Below, one piece after another: positions 49,659 to 60,041 of a DNA stretch of 64,000 nucleotides. The stretch covers positions 180,733-244,732 of the forward strand of contig NZ_QTPP01000008.1 of NCBI RefSeq assembly GCF_003853415.1, read 5' to 3'. Under the pieces are notes generated by a model, which saw only the letters and a list, made by a program, of their open reading frames with translations, was not told the DNA's origin and did not search any database. The position numbers and the translations under genes are program-made. The stretch's first letter is position 1. Each line of letters opens with the position of its first letter. Source of the stretch: Burkholderia sp. Bp9142 (GTDB lineage Bacteria; Pseudomonadota; Gammaproteobacteria; Burkholderiales; Burkholderiaceae).

Positions 49659-50745
49659 TTCGGCCCTTTAACAATTTCTTACATTCGTTGTTTTCTGCGC
49701 CGCATCATAGGGGCGACCCTTGCCCGCCGATTTCCCAATGTCTGTTTTCGCCGTGTTGTTGTCGGAATCAATCAAGCCGGTGGTATGGCACTATTTGTTG
49801 AGATTCGTCACGTCTGACGTAAATACATTCATGAAAATTCGCGAACAATTGACATGCATCAACGATCCGCAATTTGATTCGGGATATTGGGGGCCAGCCT
49901 ATCTCCAGATGAATACGGAGAAGGCCGAAATCAGTGGAATGCGTCATCCATTCCGGCTGGCACTGCCGGAACGGACGAAGGGACAGTATCGCGACGTCAA
50001 TGCGCGGCCACTGTCGGGGTTCGTTTCAATCGTGCATGGTCGGATACCGCGCAGGTTCGGGTTAAGCAGGCCGGTCAGCGGAGCACGCGGCAACCCGCGC
50101 TGGCGAGCCGCCAGGCCCGAATCCGGGCCACCACTCCGATGAAACGAGTATTTCCGCGGAATGTTTACGCCGGAGCCGAACGCACCGGCTTTAAACGTCG
50201 TGCGGGCGGCAGTCAACCGAATTGAGCGAGTTCGGTCGAGGAATCGCGGTATGCGAATCGGTGATGCCGCGTTTGCATCGTACACGCTTCGATTTCGCAC
50301 AACCGTCCGATACGGCAATTTTCATCGAACGCGAATGGAAATTCAGACAATGTGTCGTCTCGCATCGACAATGAAATATCGATGTCATCGTCGAATCCGC
50401 CGGAATAGCGCCGCGCAAACGTTATCATTGAAACGGATTTACCGGTGAACGATTACATTGGATCACGCAGCATTACCCGGGATTACTCGAGACTCATATG
50501 CCACGTGAATCCTCTATCATTCAGAGGAATTGTCGGCATGCATTCTTCGCATGCGATCTCGTTCTCGTCCGACGTGTGCTCGAACCGAATCGCATCCCGG
50601 TCGAATCGTTTTCATGACCGTCGTGCGTCGGTCGAATGGGGGAAATCTGTCTCGGGCGGGCACGCGCGGCACGGCACACGAATGCGCCGCGCACGCATCA
50701 AACGTGCGTTTGAATGACCGGCATCAATACGGCGGACTGCACCGC
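49659..50745. other. 1.1-kb gene-poor region
   Basis: GC content falls clearly below the flanking genes. Several short open frames exist (for example 49831-50142) but none has normal codon use, a ribosome binding site together with a family match, or a length I can defend. It may include the GlxA regulator promoter and remnant DNA. Confidence 0.45.
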
Positions 50746-51870
50746 TCAACGGCCGATCGAATTGGCAGCACTGCGAAAGATCAGCGGACGCTCGTCCTGG
50801 CGCCCTGCCCGTCGCGCGAATTGCACGGCCTGCTCGACCCGGCCGTGATGCGCGGACTTCGCACAGACCGGATCGGCTTCCGCGGGATCACCGGCCAGCA
50901 TGTACGCCTGGCAGCGGCACCCGCCATGATCCGCGTGGCGCTCGTCGCAGGTGCGGCACGGGTCGCGCATCCAGCCGTCGCCGCGAAACGCGTTGAATGC
51001 ATCGCTGTCGTACCAGATCTCCTTCAGCGACCGGTCGCGCACGTTCGGCAGCGCGAGGCCGGGCAGCGAGCGCGCGGCATGGCACGGCAGCGCGGTGCCG
51101 TCCGGTGCGACGCCGAGGAATACCGAGCCCCAGCCGTTCATGCAGGCCTTCGGCCGCTGCTCGAAGTAGTCGGGCACGACGAACAGGATCTTGCACCGTT
51201 CGCCGACGAGCTTCCGGTAGCGGTTGACCGTTTCCTCGGCTTCGCGCAGTTGTTCGGCGGTCGGCATCAACTGGTCGCGATTCAGCATCGCCCAGCCGTA
51301 GTACTGCGTATTCGCGAGCTCGAGGAAATCCGCGCCGAGGTCGAGCGCCATCTCGATGATCTGGCCGACGTGCGGCAGGTTGTACCGGTGCAGCACACAG
51401 TTCAGCACCATCGGATAGCCGTGCGACTTGATCAGCCGCCCGACGCCGCGCTTGAGGTCGAAGGTGCGCGTGCTGGTCAGGAAATCGTTCAGCTCGCGCG
51501 TCGAATCCTGCAGCGACAGCTGGATATGATCGAGCCCGGCCGCCTTGAGCCGGTCGATGCGCGCGGCATTCAGCCCCACGCCCGACGTGATCAGGTTGGT
51601 ATAGAAACCCAGCGACCGCGCATGCCGGACCAGCACCTCCAGGTCGTCGCGCTGCAGCGGCTCGCCGCCGGAAAAGCCGATCTGCGCGGCGCCGAGCGCG
51701 CGTGCATCGCTGATCACCGTGCGCCACGCGTCGGTATCGAGCTCGGCGCCGTGCGTTGCGAAGTCGACCGGGTTGTAGCAGAACGCGCAGTGCAGCGGGC
51801 ACCGGTACGTGAGCTCGGCGAGCAGCCACAGCGGCGCGGACGGCCGGTTCGGAGGAGGTGTCATGTCCAT
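50746..51870 (-). CDS. pqqE: PQQ biosynthesis radical SAM protein PqqE
   Basis: The 374-residue radical SAM enzyme has the cluster motif C-x3-C-x2-C in ELTYRCPLHCAFCYNP and a C-terminal SPASM region with CMNGWG, PCHAA and CRTCDERHADHGGCRC. It forms the Glu-Tyr cross-link in PqqA with PqqD. The ATG at 51870 is one base after pqqD's stop. It is the last pqq gene here; no pqqF follows. Confidence 0.96.
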   Translation of the reverse strand: MDMTPPPNRPSAPLWLLAELTYRCPLHCAFCYNPVDFATHGAELDTDAWRTVISDARALGAAQIGFSGGEPLQRDDLEVLVRHARSLGFYTNLITSGVGLNAARIDRLKAAGLDHIQLSLQDSTRELNDFLTSTRTFDLKRGVGRLIKSHGYPMVLNCVLHRYNLPHVGQIIEMALDLGADFLELANTQYYGWAMLNRDQLMPTAEQLREAEETVNRYRKLVGERCKILFVVPDYFEQRPKACMNGWGSVFLGVAPDGTALPCHAARSLPGLALPNVRDRSLKEIWYDSDAFNAFRGDGWMRDPCRTCDERHADHGGCRCQAYMLAGDPAEADPVCAKSAHHGRVEQAVQFARRAGRQDERPLIFRSAANSIGR

Positions 51871-51871
51871 G

Positions 51872-52153
51872 TCAGTCGAGCCAGCCGCGCAGTCGCGCAT
51901 GATCGAGGAAGCGGTAGACGTCCGACGCGAGGTCCGACGTGCTGAACAGCCGCTCGAGTTCGTCGATGATGTCGTCGAGCTCGCGCGTGCCGTCGCAGCG
52001 TGCGAGAATCTCGCCCGCGCTCGGGTTGAGCCGGACCATGCCTTCCGGATACAGGAGCACGTACGCATCCTGGGCCGCCTCCCACTGCAGGCGGTACATG
52101 CCCCTCAGCGAGGGGCGCAGCGGCACGCCGCTGACGGCGTCGTTGGAGTTCAT
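51872..52153 (-). CDS. pqqD: PQQ biosynthesis protein PqqD
   Basis: A 93-residue peptide chaperone that presents PqqA to PqqE. Family motifs [18 protein letters not shown] and [14 protein letters not shown] are present. The start overlaps the pqqC stop by four bases. Confidence 0.94.
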   Translation of the reverse strand: MNSNDAVSGVPLRPSLRGMYRLQWEAAQDAYVLLYPEGMVRLNPSAGEILARCDGTRELDDIIDELERLFSTSDLASDVYRFLDHARLRGWLD

Positions 52154-52869
52154 GCGGGGTACGCCTTTTCAATCGCATCGAGAATCGACCACAGCACATC
52201 CAGCTTGAACGACAGGATGTCGAGCGCGCGCCGTTGCGCGTCCGGTGTCGTGAAATGGCTCAACGTCACCGCGAGCCCGTGCTCGACGTCGCGCTGCGCG
52301 AGCGGCACGCGGCTGCGGAAATACTGCAGCCCGTCCGCCTCGATCCAAGGATAGTGGGACGGCCAGCCCGCGAGCCGGTCGAGGTGGATCTGCGGCGCGA
52401 ACATCTCGGTCAGCGACGAGCACACGGCTTCCTGCCACGGCGCGCGCCGCGCGAAATTGACGTACGCGTCGACCGCGAACCGCACGCCGGGCAGCACGTG
52501 CGCGAGCGACCACAGTTCCGCGCGCTCGATGCCGACCGCTTCGCCGAGCCGCGCCCATGCCTCGATCCCGCCTTCCTGGCCGCCGTGACCGTCGTGGTCG
52601 AGAATCCGCTCGACCCACAACCTGCGCGTATCGCGGTCCGGGCAATTGGACAGGATCGCCGCGTCCTTCAGCGGAATGCTGACCTGGTAGTAGAAACGGT
52701 TCGCGACCCAGCCGCGGATCTGCGCCGGCGAGCATGCGCCGCTATTCAGGCGCCGGTTGAACGGATGGTGGATGTGGTAGCGCGATTCGAGCGCGCGCAG
52801 GCGCGCCTCGAACTCCTGCGCGCTCCAGGGCGTCGCGTGCAGTGCCGCGGCGGGAATCGGTGCGTTCAT
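52150..52869 (-). CDS. pqqC: Pyrroloquinoline-quinone synthase PqqC
   Basis: A 239-residue cofactorless oxidase that carries out the final ring closure and oxidation to PQQ. It shows [48 protein letters not shown] and [16 protein letters not shown], all PqqC hallmarks. The start is two bases after the pqqB stop. Confidence 0.96.
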   Translation of the reverse strand: MNAPIPAAALHATPWSAQEFEARLRALESRYHIHHPFNRRLNSGACSPAQIRGWVANRFYYQVSIPLKDAAILSNCPDRDTRRLWVERILDHDGHGGQEGGIEAWARLGEAVGIERAELWSLAHVLPGVRFAVDAYVNFARRAPWQEAVCSSLTEMFAPQIHLDRLAGWPSHYPWIEADGLQYFRSRVPLAQRDVEHGLAVTLSHFTTPDAQRRALDILSFKLDVLWSILDAIEKAYPA

Positions 52870-52871
52870 TG

Positions 52872-53795
52872 TCAGACCTCGAATTGCATGCCGTCGTGGG
52901 CGACCTCGATGCCGTGTTCGCGCAACTGCGCACGCTGCGCGGAACCCGGATCGAGAATCGGATTCGTGTTGTTGATGTGCGTGAGGACCTTGTGTGTGCG
53001 CGCCGGCAACTGCCGCAGCCGGTCGATCATCCCCGGCCGCGCCGCGTCGCCGCACTGCGCGAGATGGCCCATGTCGGCCGCGTGCTTCGACGACAGGCCG
53101 AGGTCGATCATCTCCGTGCCGGTCCAGAACGTGCCGTCCACCAGCACGAGATCGGCGTCGCGCATCGCGGCGCGCACGCTGTCGTCGACGTCGGCGAGCC
53201 CCGGTGCGTAGAACGCCTGCCGGCCGGTCGCCGTGTCCTCGATCAGGAGTGCGATGTTGTCGCCCGGCACGCTCGCCTCCCGGCGCGGCGAATAAGGCGG
53301 TGGCTTGCTGTCGACCGGCACCGCGGTCAGGCGGATGCCGGCGGCACCCGGTATCGCGAACGGCTCGCCCGGCGCGATCGGGTGCACATCGACGCCGCAG
53401 TAGTGGCCGAGCAGCGGCACGAGCGGCAGCCCCGTCGACAGATCGTCGAGCACCGGCGCGCTCGCGTAGAGCGGCAGCGGCGACGTGCGCTCGCGCAGCA
53501 TCAGCAGGCCGGTCACGTGATCGATCTGCGCGTCGCACAGCACGACGGCGACGATCGCGCTGTCGCGGATCGCGCGGGCCGGCTGCAGGTCGGGGGCGGC
53601 GCGCAACTGCGCGAGGATGTCCGGCGACGCGTTCACCAGCACCCAGTCGATGCCGTTGCCGCTGACCGCGATCGACGATTGCGTGCGCGGCACGATGCCG
53701 TCGGTGCCGGCCCGCGCGCGACGGCAGTTGCCGCAGTTGCAGTTCCATTGCGGCAATCCGCCGCCGGCGCCCGAGCCGAGTATCTTGATCTTCAT
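52872..53795 (-). CDS. pqqB: PQQ biosynthesis protein PqqB
   Basis: A 307-residue metallo-beta-lactamase-fold protein ([23 protein letters not shown] with the structural zinc cysteines; HINNTNPIL). PqqB has been proposed to oxidise the PqqA-derived tyrosine moiety. The ATG at 53795 has GGGAG nine bases before; an ATG six bases upstream is too close to it. Confidence 0.95.
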   Translation of the reverse strand: MKIKILGSGAGGGLPQWNCNCGNCRRARAGTDGIVPRTQSSIAVSGNGIDWVLVNASPDILAQLRAAPDLQPARAIRDSAIVAVVLCDAQIDHVTGLLMLRERTSPLPLYASAPVLDDLSTGLPLVPLLGHYCGVDVHPIAPGEPFAIPGAAGIRLTAVPVDSKPPPYSPRREASVPGDNIALLIEDTATGRQAFYAPGLADVDDSVRAAMRDADLVLVDGTFWTGTEMIDLGLSSKHAADMGHLAQCGDAARPGMIDRLRQLPARTHKVLTHINNTNPILDPGSAQRAQLREHGIEVAHDGMQFEV

Positions 53796-53859
53796 CTGCA
53801 TGTGCTCCCGGTGCCGCCCGCATCGTGTCCGTCGCTGCGGGCGGCACTGCGCGCGTCGA

Positions 53860-53934
53860 TCAGCGGTTGGCGATGTACATCGTGATTTCGAAGCCGAAAC
53901 GCAGGTCGGTATAAGCCGGGGTGGTCCATTGCAT
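53860..53934 (-). CDS. pqqA: PQQ precursor peptide PqqA
   Basis: A 24-residue peptide [20 protein letters not shown] plus IANR. The Glu and Tyr of E-I-T-M-Y (residues 16 and 20) are the atoms that become PQQ. AGGAGA precedes the ATG. It is the first gene of pqqABCDE and lies 65 bases downstream of a sigma54-type promoter. Confidence 0.96.
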   Translation of the reverse strand: MQWTTPAYTDLRFGFEITMYIANR

Positions 53935-53998
53935 GATGTGTCTCCTGGTTGAGTAAGTGAGTCGATGAAACCGCATCGATCGAGCGGCCGATACCCAT

Positions 53999-54018
53999 TC
54001 AGCAAGGAGCGTGCCGGG
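53999..54018 (-). promoter_or_regulatory. Sigma54 (-24/-12) promoter of pqqA
   Basis: On the minus strand the sequence reads CGGCACG-CTCC-TTGCT: the GG (54014-54015) and GC (54002-54003) elements are separated by exactly ten bases. Only the leading T of the TGGCACG consensus differs. It is about 65 bases before pqqA. Confidence 0.75.
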
Positions 54019-54162
54019 GCTGGATTTGCATCGCGCAGCAGCGCGCGCGGGCATGCGGCAGCCGCCGGTGGGTCACGCCACCGGGATTCTTTCGATTTTC
54101 ATACGGAAATATTTCGACAGCCTTCCGGCGAAGGCTCGTGGCATGCGCGGCCGGTTGAACAA

Positions 54163-54203
54163 GTGTTGAATCCCTGAACACCGGGTGTTGCAACCTGACA
54201 CAC
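54163..54203 (-). promoter_or_regulatory. Two upstream activator sites for pqqA
   Basis: Read on the minus strand, two 19-base sites occur: GTGTGT-N7-CAACAC (54185-54203) and GTGTTC-N7-CAACAC (54163-54181). The CAACAC half faces the promoter, about 145-185 bases away. The same motif and orientation precede the dehydrogenase and acs genes. Confidence 0.7.
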
Positions 54204-54226
54204 CCGTGTGACAGTCGCGCAGGCCG

Positions 54227-56230
<2,004 letters not shown>

Positions 56231-56561
56231 TGTCTCCTCCGGGGATCCTTCCGGTCGGTGCCGGACTCTTTGTGCTGGATCAAGCAAGCTTCGGGCCACG
56301 CTGCCGGCGGCGCCCGGGCCGATTGCCGGATATCGTTGCGCCGACGCCGGTCGAAAGCAGAATGCAAGAAACAGTCGACGGCATGCGAAGCGACGACTGC
56401 GGACGTCATATCGCGAATCCGCCCGCCGCCGCTACCCGGTCCATCCCGATCGTGGTCGCTGGCGCGATTCTGGCTTTGATGTGGATCAAGCCCCGGTCTG
56501 TTCGCGCTTTCCGTGGCACCCGGCCGCGACGCCGCTCCCGATACCCCGACGACATGACGCC
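56231..56561. other. Divergent region between sigma54 activator and peptidase
   Basis: No gene in these 331 bases. It holds the ribosome binding site and promoter of the activator and a weak -24/-12-like element (56459-56476) facing the peptidase. No CAACAC-type activator site is visible. Confidence 0.45.
56459..56476 (+). promoter_or_regulatory. Weak sigma54-like promoter before peptidase gene
   Basis: CTGGCGCG-ATTC-TGGCT has GG and GC ten bases apart, but the -12 part is TGGC instead of TTGC. It lies about 90 bases before the peptidase start. No activator site of the CAACAC type is seen near it. Confidence 0.3.
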
Positions 56562-57554
56562 ATGACGCACCGACTGCTCCGCTCCGCTTCCGGCTCCCGG
56601 CCTGCCCTGTCCCGCGACGCATGCCGGATCGCGTGGACGGATGCCGGCAATCCGCTCGGCCAGCCCGTCGTCGTACTGCACGGCGGGCCCGGCAGCGGCA
56701 GCCGGCCGGCGGTGCTGCGCCTGTTCGACCTGACGCGCGTGCGCGTCGTGCTGGTCGACCAGCGCGGTGCGGGCGCGTCGACGCCGCGCGGCGGCCTGCG
56801 TCACAACAACACGATGCGGCTGATCGGTGACCTCGAGGCATTGCGCACCCGTCTGGGCATCACACGCTGGGCGGTCGTCGGCGGGTCATGGGGCGCGGCG
56901 CTCGCGCTCGCGTATGCGGGACACCATCCGTCGCACGTGACCGGCGTCGTGCTGCGCGGGTTGTTCCTCACATCGTCGCGCGAAGTGCGCGGCCTCTTCG
57001 TCGGCGCGCGCGCGCGGGCACCGCGGGCATGGCAGCGCCTCACAGCCGCCGCCGGCACCGCGCGTGCCGATCGCCTGATCGCCTGCTGCGCGCGGCGTCT
57101 CCAGCCGGGGGCCGGCGCGGCGCGGCAACGTGCGGTCGCGCTGGCCTGGAATGCGTATGAAGACGCGATCCTGACGGGGCGGCCGGCACGTGGCGCCCGG
57201 CCGACCCAACCCGCCGTCGACCGGCTGATCGACAAATACCGGATCCAGGCGCATTACCTGCAACACGCGTGCTGGCTCGGCGAGCGCCGGCTGCTCGCGC
57301 TGGCCCGACAGGCCGCGCAGGCCCGCGTGCCGCTGCATGCCGTGCACGGCACGCGTGATCGCGTGTGCCCGGTCGACAACGTCGGCCGTCTCGCGCGCGC
57401 GGTGCCGGCCGCCACCGTCGAACGCGTGCGAGCCGGGCATCTCGCGAGCGACGATGCGCTCGCGCAGGGCGTCGCTCGCGCGCTGCGCGAAATGCTGGCC
57501 GTCAGCGCGGACGCGCCACCCGCTGCCGGGTCGCCCGCTCCGTCCCACGCATAG
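56562..57554 (+). CDS. Alpha/beta-hydrolase, proline iminopeptidase family (S33)
   Basis: A 330-residue alpha/beta-hydrolase with the oxyanion motif LHGGPGSGS, nucleophile S109 in GGSWGAA, an Asp in HGTRDRVCP and a His in RAGHLA. These match S33 prolyl aminopeptidases. It could help degrade the PqqA remnant or an unrelated peptide; the pqq cluster lacks pqqF, but this link is speculation. The 3' end overlaps a TonB-receptor remnant on the other strand. Confidence 0.85.
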   Translation: MTHRLLRSASGSRPALSRDACRIAWTDAGNPLGQPVVVLHGGPGSGSRPAVLRLFDLTRVRVVLVDQRGAGASTPRGGLRHNNTMRLIGDLEALRTRLGITRWAVVGGSWGAALALAYAGHHPSHVTGVVLRGLFLTSSREVRGLFVGARARAPRAWQRLTAAAGTARADRLIACCARRLQPGAGAARQRAVALAWNAYEDAILTGRPARGARPTQPAVDRLIDKYRIQAHYLQHACWLGERRLLALARQAAQARVPLHAVHGTRDRVCPVDNVGRLARAVPAATVERVRAGHLASDDALAQGVARALREMLAVSADAPPAAGSPAPSHA

Positions 57555-57705
57555 CGCGCGCCGACCCACGCGCCGCGCGTCGCGCCCAGTCCGACGAACT
57601 TCGCGTCGACGGGATTGCGCCCGTCGAACGAATGATTCGGACCGTTGAACAAGTTCCGGCCGAGCATCCCGACGCTCGCGTAGCGCCTGTCGAGCAGGTG
57701 GGCCG
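57540..57705 (-). pseudogene. Remnant of a TonB-dependent receptor (C-terminus only)
   Basis: The minus-strand frame encodes LLDRRYASVGMLGRNLFNG, then about 30 residues ending GAWVGARYAW. This is the last beta-strand region of TonB-dependent receptors (xLFDRRYASxGxLGxN... GVRYxF). No receptor sequence is seen upstream in any frame, and the stop after the terminal aromatic residue has been lost. The peptidase gene now ends inside it. It marks deletion of a whole receptor gene at this spot. Confidence 0.65.
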
Positions 57706-57993
57706 AGCGACGCGACAGCTTGCCGTTCGTGCCACCCCTGTCGAACCTGTGCCAATTTGGGTCACCGGCACGGTATCCCTCCCGGCGCGCGTGCTCGTCG
57801 CCCTGAACGTTTCCGGGGTGCACGCCGCGCACAGCGCATGGCGAATCGCACCGGGCCGCGCGAGATCGGCCCGCTTCGTCGAAGGCGACCGCATTCCCGC
57901 GGTCGCACGTCGACGCGTTCGCGCATGCACGCACGGCGGGCCGCCGCGATTCGCCATGCGCCGCGCAGACGATGCGCCCGAGCGCGCACCGCA

Positions 57994-58042
57994 CTGTCAT
58001 GTTTCGCAACACTCCGCCCGCGGCTGTCCCCGAACGCAACAC
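57994..58042 (+). promoter_or_regulatory. Two upstream activator sites for the dehydrogenase operon
   Basis: CTGTCA-N7-CAACAC (57994-58012) and CTGTCC-N7-CAACAC (58024-58042) start 30 bases apart. The CAACAC half faces the promoter about 90-115 bases downstream, the same arrangement as at pqqA and acs. Confidence 0.65.
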
Positions 58043-58128
58043 ACGCGGATCACCCGCGCTGCGTCGCACGCATCGCCGCCGCACGCGCAATCGGCCGCTC
58101 CGTCTTGCGCGGCAAGCCTCTCGCCGCA

Positions 58129-58146
58129 GTGGCATGCGATTTGCGT
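58129..58146 (+). promoter_or_regulatory. Sigma54 (-24/-12) promoter of the dehydrogenase operon
   Basis: GTGGCATG-CGAT-TTGCGT: GG at 58131-58132 and GC at 58143-58144 are ten bases apart, a near-perfect match to TGGCACG-N4-TTGC. It lies about 90 bases before the dehydrogenase ATG. Confidence 0.82.
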
Positions 58147-58236
58147 GACTGGTTGCGCACTGGACCCGGATCCCCACCCCTGCCGGCCCGGCCATGTGTT
58201 GGCCGCGGTGCGACCACAATGACTCAGGAGACAACC

Positions 58237-59964
58237 ATGAAAAAACTCTCGGCTTCGACGAGCCGACTGGCAACGATCGGAATCGCGGCAGCCGCCGCCA
58301 TCGCCTTGAATCCCGGCCTCGTGGACGCCGCCGCGGATTATCCGGCCGTCACGTACCAGCGGCTCACCGATGCGCAACGCGATCCGGGCTGGCTCACCTA
58401 CTACCGCACGTACAACGGCCAGGCGCATTCGCCGCTCAAGCAGATCGACGCGTCGAACGTGAAGCAGCTCACGCAGGCGTGGAGCTACAAGTTTCCGGCC
58501 GAGCTGAAGCAGGGCTTCGAAGCCACGCCGATCGTCAACGGCCGCTACCTGTTCGTGACCACGCCGAAGGACAACGTGTACGCGTTCGATGCGGCCACCG
58601 GCGCGCAACTGTGGAAATACGAGCCGAAGCTCGGCGCGGAGTCGTTCAAGACGGCCTGCTGCGACGTCGTGAACCGCGGCGTCGCGCTGTACGGCAAGAA
58701 CGTCTACGTCGCGATGCTGAGCGGCGAAGTGGCCGCGCTCGATGCACAGACCGGCGCACTCGTGTGGAAGAAGCGAATGTTCGAGCCGGGGCTCGGCTAC
58801 TCGTTCTCGCTCGCGCCGCTCGCGCTCGACGGCGCGCTCGTGGTCGGCAGCTCGGGCGGCGAATACGGCGCGCGCGGCTTCATCGCCGCGCTCAGCCCGA
58901 ACGACGGCTCGCTGCTGTGGAAGCGCTACACGATCCCGGGCCAGGGCGAGAAGCACGCCGATACCTGGCCCGACGGGATGCAGGCGCACGGCGGCGCACC
59001 GGCCTGGCTGACCGGCACCTACGACGCGGCGACGCGCACGCTGTACTGGGGTGTCGGCAACCCGGGGCCGTGGCTCGCGGACCTGCGCCCCGGCGACAAC
59101 CTGTACTCCGATTCGCTGCTCGCGCTGGATCCGAAGAACGGCGACCTCAAGTGGCACTACCAGTACACGAAGCACGACACGTGGGACTATGACGGCGTCA
59201 ACACGCCGGTGCTCGCGACGATCAAGTACAAGGGCAAGGAGCACGACGCGATCATCCACGCGGACCGCAACGGCTATTTCCACGCGATCGACCGCGACAG
59301 CGGCAAGCTGATCTATGCCGAGCCGTTCGTGAAGGCGACATCGGTCACCGGCTACACGGAAGACGGCGCGCCGATCCAGGATCCCGCGAAGTATCCGAAG
59401 GTCGGCACGACCATCGACACGTGCCCGAGCTTCCTCGGCGGCAAGAACTGGTGGTCGGTGTCGTACGACCCCGAACGCCATCTCGCGATCGTGCCGGCGC
59501 TGCATGCGTGCATGAGTCTGTCGGGCAAGTCGGTCAACTACATGGAAGGGCTGCCGTATCTCGGCGAAGGCTTCGAGATCAAGCCCGAGCCGGGCAGCGA
59601 AGGCTACGGCGAGCTCCAGGCGATCGACGTCAACACCGGCAAGAAGGTGTGGAGCCACTGGAGCAAGCTGCCGTGGAACGGCGGTGTCGCGACGACCGCG
59701 AGCGGCCTCGCGTTCAGCGGCTCGCTCGACGGCCACCTGTACGCATTCGACGTCACCAGCGGCAAGGTGCTGTGGGAGAGCCCGAAGCTCGCGAGCGGGA
59801 TCATCGCGCAGCCGTCGGTGTTCGAAGTCGACGGCAAGGAGTACGTAGCAGTACTCGCCGGCTACGGCGGCGCGAACCCGATCTGGGGCGGCCCGATGGC
59901 CAAGGCGGCTGACGACGTGCCGCGCGGCGGCACGCTGTACGTGTTCGCCCTCGATCGCGGCTGA
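58237..59964 (+). CDS. PQQ-dependent alcohol dehydrogenase with lanthanide-type DYD motif
   Basis: A 575-residue periplasmic quinoprotein: Sec signal (about 1-33), then an eight-bladed propeller with repeated tryptophan-docking motifs (VYAFDAATGAQLWKYE and similar). The vicinal disulfide C141-C142 above PQQ is present. Catalytic Asp is D317 in HDTWDYDGVN, and a second Asp (D319) sits two residues on. In XoxF and PedH this extra Asp coordinates a lanthanide; calcium enzymes have Ala, Ser or Thr there. It probably oxidises methanol, ethanol or other short alcohols to aldehydes. CAGGAGA precedes the ATG. First gene of the sigma54 operon; close to ExaA/PedH/XoxF families, with final placement needing a tree. 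Confidence 0.93.
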   Translation: MKKLSASTSRLATIGIAAAAAIALNPGLVDAAADYPAVTYQRLTDAQRDPGWLTYYRTYNGQAHSPLKQIDASNVKQLTQAWSYKFPAELKQGFEATPIVNGRYLFVTTPKDNVYAFDAATGAQLWKYEPKLGAESFKTACCDVVNRGVALYGKNVYVAMLSGEVAALDAQTGALVWKKRMFEPGLGYSFSLAPLALDGALVVGSSGGEYGARGFIAALSPNDGSLLWKRYTIPGQGEKHADTWPDGMQAHGGAPAWLTGTYDAATRTLYWGVGNPGPWLADLRPGDNLYSDSLLALDPKNGDLKWHYQYTKHDTWDYDGVNTPVLATIKYKGKEHDAIIHADRNGYFHAIDRDSGKLIYAEPFVKATSVTGYTEDGAPIQDPAKYPKVGTTIDTCPSFLGGKNWWSVSYDPERHLAIVPALHACMSLSGKSVNYMEGLPYLGEGFEIKPEPGSEGYGELQAIDVNTGKKVWSHWSKLPWNGGVATTASGLAFSGSLDGHLYAFDVTSGKVLWESPKLASGIIAQPSVFEVDGKEYVAVLAGYGGANPIWGGPMAKAADDVPRGGTLYVFALDRG

Positions 59965-59989
59965 CCGTCTTACGGCCACCCGCAGTGTG

Positions 59990-60008
59990 CCCGCGCCGCC
60001 GGCGCGGG
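59990..60008 (+). repeat. Hairpin between dehydrogenase and fusion gene
   Basis: CCCGCGCC and GGCGCGGG with a GCC loop form a perfect 8-bp stem, extendable by wobble pairs. There is no T-tract. It may act as an mRNA stabiliser or partial terminator that keeps dehydrogenase expression above that of the next genes. Confidence 0.5.
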
Positions 60009-60041
60009 TGCCTTCCCCCCTTCCCATCCGGGCGTACGATC

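Larger units (their letters stand above)
57555..58236. other. Regulatory region upstream of alcohol dehydrogenase operon
   Basis: Apart from the receptor remnant at its left end, these 680 bases have no gene I accept. They contain two activator sites (57994-58042) and the sigma54 promoter (58129-58146) of the dehydrogenase operon. Confidence 0.6.

Noticed and set aside
49831..50142. Short open frame in the gene-poor region
   Set aside because: Codon use is unlike the neighbours, no family is recognisable and no ribosome binding site supports the internal ATG.
57365..58222. 285-codon plus-strand open frame overlapping the peptidase 3' end
   Set aside because: Arginine-rich composition and overlap with the receptor remnant, activator sites and sigma54 promoter argue against a gene.
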